The notes below the pieces were generated by a model. It was not told the DNA's origin and did no database searches. It saw only the letters and a list, made by a program, of their open reading frames with translations. The position numbers and the translations under genes were made by a program. A DNA stretch of 64,000 nucleotides, taken from contig NZ_VWNA01000002.1 in NCBI RefSeq assembly GCF_009600605.1, forward strand, positions 310,001 to 374,000. Reading direction: 5' to 3'. Within the stretch, counting starts at the first letter, position 1. The number at the start of each line of letters is the position of its first letter. Positions 33,926-44,599 of this stretch are shown here, piece by piece. The stretch comes from Segnochrobactrum spirostomi (lineage in GTDB: Bacteria > Pseudomonadota > Alphaproteobacteria > Rhizobiales > Segnochrobactraceae).

Positions 33926-35011
33926 ATGGCCGAAGCCGTCCTGCTGCGTAATGTCGTCAAGACCTTCGGGTCGTTCACCGCCGTGTCCGGGATCGATCTC
34001 GCGATCCGGTCGGGCGAGTTCTTCACACTGCTCGGCCCGAGCGGCTGCGGCAAGACGACGACGCTGCGCCTCATCGCCGGATTCGAACAGCCGACGAGCG
34101 GCGACGTGATGATCCAAGGCCGCGCGATGGCGGGCGAGCCGGCGCATCGACGGCCGGTCAATACGGTCTTCCAATCCTATGCCTTATTCCCGCACCTCGA
34201 TGTCGAGGCGAACGTTGCGTTCGGGCTCTCGCTCAAGCGTGTCCCCCGCGCGGAACGCCGGCAGCGGGTCGGCGACGCCCTGAAGCTCGTCCGCATGGAG
34301 GCGATGGCGGGGCGCAAGCCCTCCGAGCTATCCGGCGGCCAGCAGCAGCGCGTTGCGCTCGCCCGGGCGCTCGTCAACAAGCCCTCCGTTCTGCTCCTCG
34401 ACGAGCCCCTCGCCGCGCTCGATCTGAAACTCCGCAAGGAGATGCAGATGGAGCTGAAGCACATGCAGCGTCAGCTCGGCATCACCTTCGTTCTCGTCAC
34501 GCACGACCAGGAAGAGGCGCTCACCCTGTCCGACCGCATCGCGATCATGAGCGGGGGCAAGGTGCTGCAGGTGGACGATCCGGTCGGCATCTACGAACGG
34601 CCGACCACCCGGTTCGGCGCCGATTTCATCGGCGAGACGAATTTTCTCTCCGCTTCGGTGGTCGGACGCTTGGGGCCTGCGATCTCGGTTGCGGTGGCCG
34701 GCACGGTCGTCGATGTCCCGGCGCCGGCGGGCTTCTCCGGCGTTGGGGTGACCCTCACGATCCGCCCGGAGGCGCTCCGCGTCGCCTCGGGTCCGGCCCA
34801 GGACGCGTCGGACCTTCTCCATCTCCCCGGGCGGCTGCGGGAGATCATCTATATCGGCACCGATCGGCGCGTCGTCGTCGAGATCGACGGCGGTGAAACG
34901 ATGGTCGCGCGCGTCCAGAACACGGATCTCTCCGCCGCCCTTCCCTCAGAACCCGGCAGTCCGATCTGGCTCGCATGCCGGCTTACGGCGCTCCGCGCCC
35001 TTGCGGATTGA
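33926..35011 (+). CDS. Polyamine-type ABC transporter ATPase (PotA-like)
   Basis: 361 residues. Walker A GPSGCGKTT, LSGGQQQRVALARA, LLLDEPLAALD, VTHDQEEAL, then a TOBE domain in the last 110 residues. I favour ATG 33926 (GCGAG about ten bases upstream); ATG 33917 is also possible. Energises the PotB/PotC-like pair encoded upstream. Confidence 0.92.
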   Translation: MAEAVLLRNVVKTFGSFTAVSGIDLAIRSGEFFTLLGPSGCGKTTTLRLIAGFEQPTSGDVMIQGRAMAGEPAHRRPVNTVFQSYALFPHLDVEANVAFGLSLKRVPRAERRQRVGDALKLVRMEAMAGRKPSELSGGQQQRVALARALVNKPSVLLLDEPLAALDLKLRKEMQMELKHMQRQLGITFVLVTHDQEEALTLSDRIAIMSGGKVLQVDDPVGIYERPTTRFGADFIGETNFLSASVVGRLGPAISVAVAGTVVDVPAPAGFSGVGVTLTIRPEALRVASGPAQDASDLLHLPGRLREIIYIGTDRRVVVEIDGGETMVARVQNTDLSAALPSEPGSPIWLACRLTALRALAD

Positions 35012-35047
35012 GCGCCGCCCCTTCCGATCACGTGCTGGATAAAACCC

Positions 35048-35740
35048 ATGAAACTAGAATCCTACCGCCTCAATGATCTGCCGGCGGCGCTTCCGGTAGA
35101 TGCCCTGAAGCGCCTCGGCGCGGTGGAGGTGGCGACCATCGGTCATTATTGGCACGACCGCTTCGTCGATGCCGCCGTGCGGCCGATCATCGACGGCGTG
35201 CGCATCGCCGGCACCGCTGTGACGGTCACTATCCCAGGGCCGGATTCGACCTTGCTCTACCACGCCATGGACCGCGTGCGGCCGGGCGATGTTCTCGTCA
35301 TCGAGCGGGCGGGCGATACCCGTCATGCCTGCTGGGGTGGCTTCATGGCCTCCGTCGCCAAGCTTCGGGGTCTCGCCGGGGTGATCGTGGACGGCGCCGT
35401 CACCGATCCGGCGGCGATCCGCGAGGCGGGTGTGCCGACCTGGGCCCGCTCCGTCTCGCCGATCACGACCAAGCTCCTCAACCTCGGCGGTGGCTTCAAT
35501 GTGCCGGTGTCCTGCGGCGGCGTCGCGGTGCGCCCCGGCGATGCCGTGCTCGCCGACGATTGCGGCATCGTGGTGCTGGCGCCGGAGGTCGTGACCGGGA
35601 TCACCGACATCGCACTCGCCGATCAGGCCGAGGAAGGCGATTGGATCGCTGAACTGCGAGCCGGCAAGAGCCTTCAGGATCTCGTGGACATCGCCGGCAT
35701 GATCGCGGTCCGCACCGCGGCCGATGCCAAGCACGGCTGA
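35048..35740 (+). CDS. RraA-like / HMG aldolase family protein
   Basis: 230 residues of the RraA/4-hydroxy-4-methyl-2-oxoglutarate aldolase fold: RPGDVLVIERAGDTRHACWGG and GVIVDGAVTDPAAIREAGVPTWARS carry the R and D residues that bind metal and oxo-acid in the aldolases. Real RraA inhibits RNase E, but family members inside catabolic operons are usually lyases, which is the likelier role here. Confidence 0.85.
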   Translation: MKLESYRLNDLPAALPVDALKRLGAVEVATIGHYWHDRFVDAAVRPIIDGVRIAGTAVTVTIPGPDSTLLYHAMDRVRPGDVLVIERAGDTRHACWGGFMASVAKLRGLAGVIVDGAVTDPAAIREAGVPTWARSVSPITTKLLNLGGGFNVPVSCGGVAVRPGDAVLADDCGIVVLAPEVVTGITDIALADQAEEGDWIAELRAGKSLQDLVDIAGMIAVRTAADAKHG

Positions 35741-35794
35741 CCCGGATCCGCGCGAGACTTGGGCTCGTGCCCGCCCCTCTTCTCCCCCTTTGTC

Positions 35795-35812
35795 CCGGTC
35801 TCATGAGACCGG
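35795..35812. promoter_or_regulatory. Perfect 18-base palindrome
   Basis: CCGGTCTCATGAGACCGG lies in the 102-base gap between the RraA-like and ThDP enzyme genes, 30 bases before the latter's GTG. Could be an operator for an internal promoter or a transcript hairpin; no promoter boxes are obvious. Confidence 0.4.
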
Positions 35813-35842
35813 CCGAATGACCAGAAATTCCGAGGTTTCGAC

Positions 35843-37462
35843 GTGAGCGACGACATTCCTTCCTGCGGCACCCGCCTCGTGGAGATCCTTTCCGCCTATG
35901 GCGTCGATACGGTCTTCGGGATGCCGGGGGTCCACACGCTGGAGGCCTATCGCGGGCTGCCCGGCAGTGCCATCCGCCATATCGGCGTGCGCCACGAACA
36001 GGGCGCCGGCTTCATGGCCGACGGCTATGCCCGCGTGTCGGGCAAACCGGGCGTTTGCCTGCTCATCAGCGGGCCGGGGGTGACCAATGCGGCGACGCCG
36101 CTCGGTCAAGCCTACAGCGATTCCCAGCCCATGCTTCTTCTCTCGAGCGTGGCCGCCGTGCGCGACCTCGGTATGCACCGCGGCCGGCTCCATGAAATCC
36201 GCGATCAGGCCCGGGTGACCGAACCGCTGACGGCTTTCTCCCAGGTGGCCCTCAGCGTCGAGCAGGTTCACGAGCTGGTCGATCGCGCGTTCGCCCTGTT
36301 CCGCTCGGCCCGCCCGCGCCCCGTCCACATCTCGTTGCCCCTCGACGTGATCGCCACGCCCGATCCGCGCCCCGGTCGCGCTCGCCCGACCCCGCGCCCG
36401 CCCCTGCCGGATCCGGATGCGATCGCCGAGGCGGCGAGCCTGCTCGCGGGCGCGAGCCGCCCGATGATCGTCGCCGGCGGCGGCACGGTGAACGCGGCCG
36501 AGGCCCTCACCCGGCTCGCCGAGAAGCTCGGGGCACCGGTCATTCCGACCATCGCCGCCAAGGGCGTGATCCCCGACGGCCATCCGCTCGCCCTCGAGAC
36601 GACCCTCGACCGGCCGGCGACCCAAGCCTTCCTCGCGAGCGCCGATGTGGTCCTGGCGATTGGAACCGAACTCGCCGAACCGGATGTGTGGCTCGACGAG
36701 CCGTTTCCGTTCTCCGGCGCGCTGATCCGCATCGACATCGATCCGGCGGTTACGGTGCAGGATTACGACGTGGCCCTCGCCATCGTCGGCGATGCACGGG
36801 CCGCCCTCGAAGATCTTGTCGACGCCCTCGACGAGTTCGAGCCGGCGTCCACCCTGGCGGACGGCAGCGAGGTGATTTCCGTGCGGGTGGCGGAGCGGGA
36901 GGCACTCACACCGCTCGAGCGCAAGCACGTCGTCGTGCTGGAAGCCTTGCGCGCAGCCCTGCCGGACGACGGCATGGTGTTCGGCGACATGACGCAGATC
37001 GTCTACACCGCCTATGCCTTCTTTCCGGTTTCGCGCCCGCGCAGCTTCTTCTTCCCGACCGGCTACGGCACCCTCGGTTTCGCCCTGCCGGCGGCGATCG
37101 GTGGCCAGCTCGCAGCACCGGATCGCCCGACCGTCGTCCTCGTCGGCGATGGCGGGCTTCTCTTCACCGTCCAGGAGCTCGCCACCGCCGTCGAGCAGAA
37201 GCTGCCGCTCGCGATCGTCCTCTGGAACAATGACAGCCTTGCCCAGATCCGCGACGGGATGCGTCGGCGCAACATCCCGGAGATCGGGGTGAACCAGCTC
37301 AACCCGGATTACGGGACGCTCGCCAAGGCCTTCGGCTGCCGGCTGGCGCGTCCGGATTCGCTCGCCGAGTTCGCGGACGCGCTGAAGGCCGCGTTCGCCG
37401 CCGACGGGCCGACGCTGATCGAGCTCAACGAAGACGCCCCCTTCCTCGCCGCCAACGATTGA
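35843..37462 (+). CDS. ThDP-dependent decarboxylase, AruI-like
   Basis: 539 residues, acetolactate-synthase fold. N-terminal FGMPGVHTLEAYRGL and the catalytic-glutamate block RHEQGAGFMADGYAR, middle nucleotide-like domain, C-terminal ThDP/Mg site GDGGLLFTVQEL...LWNND. The GVHTLE...YRGL wording is typical of 5-guanidino-2-oxopentanoate decarboxylase (AruI) of the arginine transaminase route. GTG 35843. No partner small subunit is present, which argues against true acetolactate synthase. Confidence 0.82.
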   Translation: MSDDIPSCGTRLVEILSAYGVDTVFGMPGVHTLEAYRGLPGSAIRHIGVRHEQGAGFMADGYARVSGKPGVCLLISGPGVTNAATPLGQAYSDSQPMLLLSSVAAVRDLGMHRGRLHEIRDQARVTEPLTAFSQVALSVEQVHELVDRAFALFRSARPRPVHISLPLDVIATPDPRPGRARPTPRPPLPDPDAIAEAASLLAGASRPMIVAGGGTVNAAEALTRLAEKLGAPVIPTIAAKGVIPDGHPLALETTLDRPATQAFLASADVVLAIGTELAEPDVWLDEPFPFSGALIRIDIDPAVTVQDYDVALAIVGDARAALEDLVDALDEFEPASTLADGSEVISVRVAEREALTPLERKHVVVLEALRAALPDDGMVFGDMTQIVYTAYAFFPVSRPRSFFFPTGYGTLGFALPAAIGGQLAAPDRPTVVLVGDGGLLFTVQELATAVEQKLPLAIVLWNNDSLAQIRDGMRRRNIPEIGVNQLNPDYGTLAKAFGCRLARPDSLAEFADALKAAFAADGPTLIELNEDAPFLAAND

Positions 37463-37478
37463 GCCACGGAACCCCGCG

Positions 37479-38303
37479 ATGACCGACACCCGTTCCGCCG
37501 CCGATACCGCCAAAGTGCGCATGGCCGAACTCACCGGCGGCGAGGCTCGTGCCCTGCTCGCGGACAATCCGGTGATCCTGCTCCCCCTCGGCAGTCATGA
37601 GGACCAAGGCCCCCATGCGCCGATGGGGGACTATCTCTCCGCCGACGCGGTGGCCGAGGCGATCGCCCGGCGGGCGACCGCTGCTGGCATCCGAACCCTC
37701 GTCGCCCCGGTGCTGCCGTTCGGTGGGGCGGACTATTTCGGCACCATGCCAGGCGGTATCGCGCTCGGGCAGGAGACGCTGAAGGCGGTGCTCGCCGACA
37801 TGTTCGAATGCCTGCTTCGTCACAAGCTCGACCGCCTGATCGTCGTCAACGGGCACGGCGGCAATGTCGACGCCGTACACCAGACGACCCTCGCCATTCG
37901 CCGCAATCACGGCGTAACGATTCCGAGCCTCTATCTGTGGGCAATCGCCTACGGATTGCTGCCCGAGCTCCTCGGCGAGAAGGCGGCGCGCTCGGCCGGC
38001 CATGGTGCCGATCCTCTGACCAGCGTCACCATGCACTTCTTTCCCGACCTGATCCGGCCCGACCTCATTCCCGGCCCGCCGCCACAGCCTAAGGCGCTCG
38101 GTCTCGATGTGTCCGATTTCGGAACGGTCCGCTTCCAGGGTGCCAACATCCACCTGCCGCTCGAACTCGACACCATCGCGCCGAACGGGGTGTGGGAAGG
38201 CGATCCACGCCTCTGCTCGGCCGAGACCGGCGCGGCGCTGGCCGAGCGGTTGACCGCGCTCGGGGCGGATTTCATCCGCTATTTCGTGACGGCGGGCGCC
38301 TGA
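37479..38303 (+). CDS. Creatininase-family amidohydrolase
   Basis: 274 residues. Metal-binding motifs LPLGSHEDQGPHAPMGDY (about 29-46) and VNGHGGNVDAV (about 124-134) define the creatinine amidohydrolase/MftE family. It follows the AruI-like gene by 16 bases. Hydrolysis of a cyclic or linear amide in a guanidino compound is an attractive but unproven role. Confidence 0.88.
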   Translation: MTDTRSAADTAKVRMAELTGGEARALLADNPVILLPLGSHEDQGPHAPMGDYLSADAVAEAIARRATAAGIRTLVAPVLPFGGADYFGTMPGGIALGQETLKAVLADMFECLLRHKLDRLIVVNGHGGNVDAVHQTTLAIRRNHGVTIPSLYLWAIAYGLLPELLGEKAARSAGHGADPLTSVTMHFFPDLIRPDLIPGPPPQPKALGLDVSDFGTVRFQGANIHLPLELDTIAPNGVWEGDPRLCSAETGAALAERLTALGADFIRYFVTAGA

Positions 38304-38321
38304 CCCGCGGCCGCCCCGTGA

Positions 38322-38341
38322 GGCGGCGGCGGGCCGCCGCC
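38322..38341. terminator. Bidirectional hairpin between converging operons
   Basis: GGCGGCGG (38322-38329) and CCGCCGCC (38334-38341) with a four-base loop in the 40-base gap between two convergent genes. No long T-run. Confidence 0.45.
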
Positions 38342-38343
38342 GC

Positions 38344-39516
38344 TCAGAGCTTCACCCAGGCCCCGTTCTGCCTCGAGCTTTCGATGCAGGCCGTGACGAA
38401 GGCGACGCCTTTGACGCCGTCGTCGACGGTTGGAAAGGTCACCGCCGGGTCGAGGGGCGTGCCGGATTTCGCCGCGTTGATGGCGGCCGCGGCTTCCGAA
38501 TAGATCGTGGCGAAGGCCTCCAGATAGCCTTCGGGATGGCCGTTCGGGATGCGGGTGACGCGCGCCGCGGCCGCGTTCGCGCCGGCGCCGCCGCGGGTGA
38601 CGAGCTGCTTCGGCTCGCCGAGCTTCGTCACCCAGAGATAATTCGGGTCGGCCTGGGTCCATTCGAGGCCCGCCTTGGTGCCGTAGACCCGCACCTTGAG
38701 CCCGTTCTCGTGGCCGACGGCGACCTGACTGCACCACAGCAGGCCCTTGGCGCCGCCCTTGAAGCGGAGCATCACGTGGGCGTTGTCGTCGAGCCGGCGG
38801 CCGGCGACGAAGGTGTGGACGTCGGCGGCCAGTTCATCGAGCTCCAGGCCGGAGATGAAGGAACCCAGATTGTAGGCGTGGGTGCCGATGTCGCCGGTCG
38901 AGCCGCCGACGCCGGATTGGGCCGGGTCCGTGCGCCACACCGCCTGCTTGTGTCCGGTCTCCTCGACCGGCTCGGCGAGCCAATCCTGCGGATATTCCAT
39001 CTGCACGAGGCGGACCTCGCCGAGCGCGCCCGAACGCACCAGTTCGCGGGCGTGCCGCACCATCGGGTAGCCGGTATAATTGTGGGTGAGGATGAAGAGC
39101 GCCTTCGCGCCGTCCGCGACGGCCTTGAGCCGTTGCGCGTCCTCGAGATTGGCGGTCAGCGGCTTGTCGCAGATGACGTGGATGCCGCGCTCGAGAAAGG
39201 CCTTGGCCGCCGGATAATGCAGATGGTTCGGCGTCACGATCGAGACGGCCTCGATGCCGTCCGCCCGCGCCGCCTCCGCCTCCGCCATCGCCTCGAACGA
39301 GCCGTAGCAGCGCGCCGGATCGAGGCCGAGCTCGCGGCCCGAGGCGAGGGACTTCTCCGGCGTCGAGGAGAGCGCCCCCGCGACGAGGTCGTAATGGTCG
39401 TCGAGCCGGGCCGCCATGCGGTGCACGGCACCGATGAAGGCGCCCTGCCCGCCGCCCACCATGCCGAGGCGGATCCTGGCCGCGCGTGCGCCCGATTTGC
39501 TGGCTTCGATCGTCAT
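38344..39516 (-). CDS. Gfo/Idh/MocA-family oxidoreductase
   Basis: 390 residues. N-terminal NAD(P) fold [16 protein letters not shown], the family block [28 protein letters not shown] with the EKP-type lysine, and a C-terminal substrate domain containing [10 protein letters not shown] (catalytic D and H). Last gene of the LacI-controlled sugar operon; likely oxidises a sugar or cyclitol. Confidence 0.92.
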   Translation of the reverse strand: MTIEASKSGARAARIRLGMVGGGQGAFIGAVHRMAARLDDHYDLVAGALSSTPEKSLASGRELGLDPARCYGSFEAMAEAEAARADGIEAVSIVTPNHLHYPAAKAFLERGIHVICDKPLTANLEDAQRLKAVADGAKALFILTHNYTGYPMVRHARELVRSGALGEVRLVQMEYPQDWLAEPVEETGHKQAVWRTDPAQSGVGGSTGDIGTHAYNLGSFISGLELDELAADVHTFVAGRRLDDNAHVMLRFKGGAKGLLWCSQVAVGHENGLKVRVYGTKAGLEWTQADPNYLWVTKLGEPKQLVTRGGAGANAAAARVTRIPNGHPEGYLEAFATIYSEAAAAINAAKSGTPLDPAVTFPTVDDGVKGVAFVTACIESSRQNGAWVKL

Positions 39517-39607
39517 GACATCTCTCTCCCCGACACGGTCTTCATCCGGCGGCTCGCCCGCAGGGGCGGGCGCTCCGGCGCTGACGGCAGTCTTCGGCTG
39601 CCCCGCC

Positions 39608-40660
39608 TCACAGCCCCAGCAGGCGCCGGTTGGCCGCCTCGTCGGTGCCGCCGGCGGCGAAATCGTCGAACGCCTTATCCGTCACCCGGATGATGTGCGC
39701 CTTGACGAACTCGGCGCCCTCCCGCGCGCCGTCCTCCGAGTTCTTCAGCGCGCATTCCCATTCCACCACCGCCCAGCCGTCGAAGTCGTTGGCGGTGAGC
39801 TTCGAGAACACGGCGCCGAAATCGACCTGTCCGTCGCCGAGCGAGCGGAAGCGGCCGGCCCGGTCGACCCAGCTTTGGAAGCCGCCGTAGACGCCCTGTC
39901 GCCCGGTCGGATTGAACTCCGCATCCTTGACGTGGAACATCTTGATGCGGTCCCGGTAGATGTCGAGATTGGCGAGATAATCGAGACATTGCAGGACATA
40001 GTGCGACGGGTCGTAGAGCATGTTGGCACGCGCGTGGTGGCCGACCCGGTCGAGGAACATCTCGAAGGTCACCCCGTCGTGCAGGTCTTCGCCGGGATGG
40101 ATCTCGTAGCAGACGTCGACGCCCTGCTCGTCGGCGAAATCGAGGATCGGGGTCCAGCGCCTCGCGAGTTCTTCGAAGGCGAGCTCGACCAGACCGGCCG
40201 GACGCTGCGGCCACGGATAGATGAAGGGCCATGCGAGGGCGCCGGAAAAGGTCGCGTGGGCCTTGATGCCGAGATGGCGTGACGCCTTGAGCGCCATCTT
40301 GACCTGCTCGACGGCCCATTCTTGGCGCGCCTTCGGATTGCCGCGCACCGCCGGCGCCGCGAAGCCGTCGAAGGCCTCGTCATAGGCCGGATGCACGGCG
40401 ACGAGCTGGCCCTGCAGGTGGGTCGAGAGCTCGGTCACCGCCACGCCGTTCGCCCGGGCGATACCGGCGAACTCGTCGCAATAATCCTTGGAACCCGCGG
40501 CCGTCTCGAGGTCGATCAACTGGCTCGCCCAGGTCGGCACCTGGACGCCGACATAGCCCTTCTCGGCGGCCCATTTGGTGATGCCGTCCCAGGAATTGAA
40601 CGGCGCGGCGTCTCCGGCGAACTGTCCGAGAAAAATGGCGGGACCCTTGATCGTCTTCAT
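39608..40660 (-). CDS. Sugar phosphate isomerase/epimerase-like TIM-barrel protein
   Basis: 350 residues of the xylose-isomerase-like (AP endonuclease 2) fold. Candidate metal ligands are in VDVCYEIHPGE, NMLYDPSHY, KMFHVKDAE and AVVEWE. Usually works with a Gfo/Idh/MocA dehydrogenase, as encoded immediately downstream, to convert oxidised sugars or inosose-like intermediates. Confidence 0.9.
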   Translation of the reverse strand: MKTIKGPAIFLGQFAGDAAPFNSWDGITKWAAEKGYVGVQVPTWASQLIDLETAAGSKDYCDEFAGIARANGVAVTELSTHLQGQLVAVHPAYDEAFDGFAAPAVRGNPKARQEWAVEQVKMALKASRHLGIKAHATFSGALAWPFIYPWPQRPAGLVELAFEELARRWTPILDFADEQGVDVCYEIHPGEDLHDGVTFEMFLDRVGHHARANMLYDPSHYVLQCLDYLANLDIYRDRIKMFHVKDAEFNPTGRQGVYGGFQSWVDRAGRFRSLGDGQVDFGAVFSKLTANDFDGWAVVEWECALKNSEDGAREGAEFVKAHIIRVTDKAFDDFAAGGTDEAANRRLLGL

Positions 40661-40694
40661 GAGCGTCTCTCCCCGATTTTCTTGTCTCTGCGGT

Positions 40695-40714
40695 CGGCCG
40701 AGCCGGCTCGGCCG
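40695..40714 (-). promoter_or_regulatory. 20-base GC palindrome
   Basis: A perfect palindrome centred at 40704/40705 (half site CGGCCGAGCC) in the 133-base gap between the binding-protein and isomerase genes. With the hairpin at 40746-40766 it may form a double structure in the transcript. Confidence 0.4.
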
Positions 40715-40745
40715 CGCGGCCCGATCCGGCCTCTGGGTCGGCGCC

Positions 40746-40766
40746 CCGCCCGGGATCGCCGGGCGG
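40746..40766 (-). terminator. Hairpin after the binding-protein gene
   Basis: CCGCCCGG (40746-40753) and CCGGGCGG (40759-40766), loop of five, starting about 28 bases after the binding-protein stop on the minus strand. No T-run; probable attenuator or mRNA stabiliser. Confidence 0.5.
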
Positions 40767-40793
40767 AGCGCGATGGCGAAGGCATCGCCGCTG

Positions 40794-41735
40794 TCAGAAC
40801 GGCGAGTCCGGGAAGTAGAAGCCCTTGGCGTTGTCCTTGGTGACGAGCGTCGCGTCGAGGGTATAGGTGCCGCGCACCGGGACCTGATCGTAGAGCGCGG
40901 CGGCCGTCAGCTCCATAGCGGTGCCCACCATCGCCGGCGGATAGAGCACGTCGACCGGAATGATCTTGTCGCCGTCCATGACCTTCTTGATCATGTCCTT
41001 GGAGCCGGCGCCGCCGACGACGTACTGGATGTCGGTGCGCTTCGCCTGCTCGATCGCCTGCAGGACGCCGACCGCCATGTCGTCGTCCTGGCACCACACC
41101 ACGTCGATCTTCGGGTACTTCGTCAGGTAGTCCTGCATCACCCGGAAGGCGTCGTCGCGGTTCCAGTTGCCGAACTGACGATCGAGCACCTTCACGTTGG
41201 AGCCCGCGATGCCCTTGTCGAAGCCGTCCTGGCGCTGTTGATCGATCGGGATCGGGAGGCCGCGGATGACGACCACCTGGGCGTCCGGGGTGTGCTCCTT
41301 GATGTAGCGGCCGGCGACCTCGCCGAGCGCCGGATTGTTGCCGGCGACATAGAGGTCGCGCACGCTGTCGTCGTTGACGGAGGGGGCGCGGTCGACGATC
41401 GCGACGAACGTGCCCTTGCCCTTCACTTCCTTGATGGCGTTGACGAGCGGATCGGGATCGGTCGGCAGGATGACGAGCGCGTCGATGCCCTGGACTTCAA
41501 GGTCCTGGAGCGCGTTCGCCTGGGTTGCCGGGTCCGGCGACGTCTTCACCACGACCTTGAGCCCCGGATGCTCCTTCATGAGGAGCTCCGCGACGCGGTT
41601 GGCGTGGTAGACGACACCCGACGTCCAGCCGTGGTCGGCGGCCGGGATGGAGACGCCGATGGTCTTGGTCTCCTGCGCCTGAGCGATTCCGAACATCGCC
41701 GTCATGGCGACGCCGAGCGCGATGATCTTTCTCAT
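40794..41735 (-). CDS. Sugar-type ABC substrate-binding protein
   Basis: 313 residues. Signal peptide MRKIIALGVAMTAMFGIAQA, then KTIGVSIPAADHGWTSGVVYHANR typical of RbsB-family proteins; IDALVILPTDPDPLVNAIKEVKGKG is the hinge/ligand region. Third gene in the transporter operon. Confidence 0.93.
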   Translation of the reverse strand: MRKIIALGVAMTAMFGIAQAQETKTIGVSIPAADHGWTSGVVYHANRVAELLMKEHPGLKVVVKTSPDPATQANALQDLEVQGIDALVILPTDPDPLVNAIKEVKGKGTFVAIVDRAPSVNDDSVRDLYVAGNNPALGEVAGRYIKEHTPDAQVVVIRGLPIPIDQQRQDGFDKGIAGSNVKVLDRQFGNWNRDDAFRVMQDYLTKYPKIDVVWCQDDDMAVGVLQAIEQAKRTDIQYVVGGAGSKDMIKKVMDGDKIIPVDVLYPPAMVGTAMELTAAALYDQVPVRGTYTLDATLVTKDNAKGFYFPDSPF

Positions 41736-41808
41736 TCTTGTTCCTCCCAGAGTGCCGGGGGCAGGCGATATGGGACCCGGGCGTCCCCCTTCATGAGCCC
41801 GGACCGCT

Positions 41809-42822
41809 CTACGCCTTGCGCGTCAGCGACCGCTGCACGAGCATGGCGATGATGATGATCGAGCCCTGGATGGCGCCGATCAGGTATTCGCTGATGAAGT
41901 TGGAGAGCAGCATGATGTTGCCCACCAATTCGAGGATGAAGGCGCCGCAGATGGTGCCCCACACGCGGCCTGCGCCGCCCTTGAGCGCGGTGCCGCCGAC
42001 GACGACGGCGGTGATCGCCTGCAATTCCCACAGCATGCCGGTCGTCGCTGAGGTCGAGCCGAGGCGCGGCACGTAGAGCAGCACCGCGATGGCGACGCAG
42101 AGCCCCTGGATGACGAAGGCGATGGTGCGGACGCGGTTGACAGCGATGCCCGAATAGCGCGCGACCTCGCGGCTCGACCCGACGGCGGTGACGTGCCGGC
42201 CATAGCGTGTCCGGTAGAGGATGAAGGCGGCGATGGCGGTGACGAGAAGGATGGCCAGGATCGGCACCGGGATGCCGGCGATCGAGCCGAAATAAACCGG
42301 ACGGTAGAGCGCCTGCTGCTCGGGGGAACGCAGCGTGATCGCGCCGCCCTGGGACAGCCAGGTCGTCAGCCCCCGGTAGATGCCCATGGTGCCGAGGGTG
42401 GCGATGAAGGGCTCGATGCGCCCGACGGTCGTGATGAGGCCGTTGGCGAGGCCGCAGAGCGAGCCGACCACGACCGTCAGCACCACCGCGGCGGCGAGCA
42501 TCAGGGCCGGGTCGGCGATCACGCCGGAATTCATGAATAGGATCATCAGGCTCGCGACGAAGGCGACCATCGAGCCGACAGACAGGTCGAGGTCGCCGGA
42601 CGAGATCACGAAGGTCGCGCCGACCGCGATGATCGCGATGAAGGCCGAGCGCGTCGCCACATTGGCGAGATTGTTGAGGCCGATGAAGTTCGGATTGACG
42701 AGCGCGCCGACGATCAAGAGCAGGATGAGCGCCGCGAACGGGGCGATCGCCCTCATATCGATGTCGCGCCAGATTCTCTGGCGCTTGGCTGAAGCGCTGC
42801 CGCCCTCGACATGCATGGTCAC
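41809..42822 (-). CDS. Ribose-type ABC permease
   Basis: 337 residues, about nine hydrophobic segments, with GDLDLSVGSMVAFVASLMILF and GGTALKGGAGRVWGTICGA blocks of RbsC. Forms a homodimeric channel with the ATPase encoded upstream. Confidence 0.94.
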   Translation of the reverse strand: MTMHVEGGSASAKRQRIWRDIDMRAIAPFAALILLLIVGALVNPNFIGLNNLANVATRSAFIAIIAVGATFVISSGDLDLSVGSMVAFVASLMILFMNSGVIADPALMLAAAVVLTVVVGSLCGLANGLITTVGRIEPFIATLGTMGIYRGLTTWLSQGGAITLRSPEQQALYRPVYFGSIAGIPVPILAILLVTAIAAFILYRTRYGRHVTAVGSSREVARYSGIAVNRVRTIAFVIQGLCVAIAVLLYVPRLGSTSATTGMLWELQAITAVVVGGTALKGGAGRVWGTICGAFILELVGNIMLLSNFISEYLIGAIQGSIIIIAMLVQRSLTRKA

Positions 42823-42890
42823 TCGTCTCCTCCCGGGCGGCGCGCGCCGGTCGCGCTTTCACCGCCGCATTGTCCTGGCGTTCGTTGACG

Positions 42891-44417
<1,527 letters not shown>

Positions 44418-44455
44418 CGTTTCCTCCCGCGGTTCACCGACCGCTTCGGGATTTG

Positions 44456-44490
44456 TGTAAACCTTTACATTTTGCGTGTAAAGGTTTACA
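44456..44490. promoter_or_regulatory. Paired LacI-type operators
   Basis: TGTAAACCTTTACA (44456-44469) and TGTAAAGGTTTACA (44477-44490) are each near-palindromes and are exact inverted copies of each other, centres 21 bases apart. They sit in the 182-base divergent region between the sugar-transporter ATPase and the LacI gene. Classic site for the LacI-family product, repressing both directions. Confidence 0.75.
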
Positions 44491-44599
44491 TCATTCGAGC
44501 CTTGGGGAATATTCCGCGCAATGCGGATTGCCCGTTGCGGCTCAGACCGGATCGCTTCAAGCCATTGCGAGCTCTTGAGAAGCCGGATCGGACCTCGCC

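Noticed and set aside
35048-35740. True RraA regulator of RNase E
   Set aside because: Operon context with decarboxylase and amidohydrolase favours the aldolase branch of the family.
35843-37462. Acetolactate synthase large subunit
   Set aside because: No small-subunit gene, and the N-terminal wording (GVHTLEAYRGL, RHEQGAGFMADGYAR) fits AruI-type decarboxylases better.
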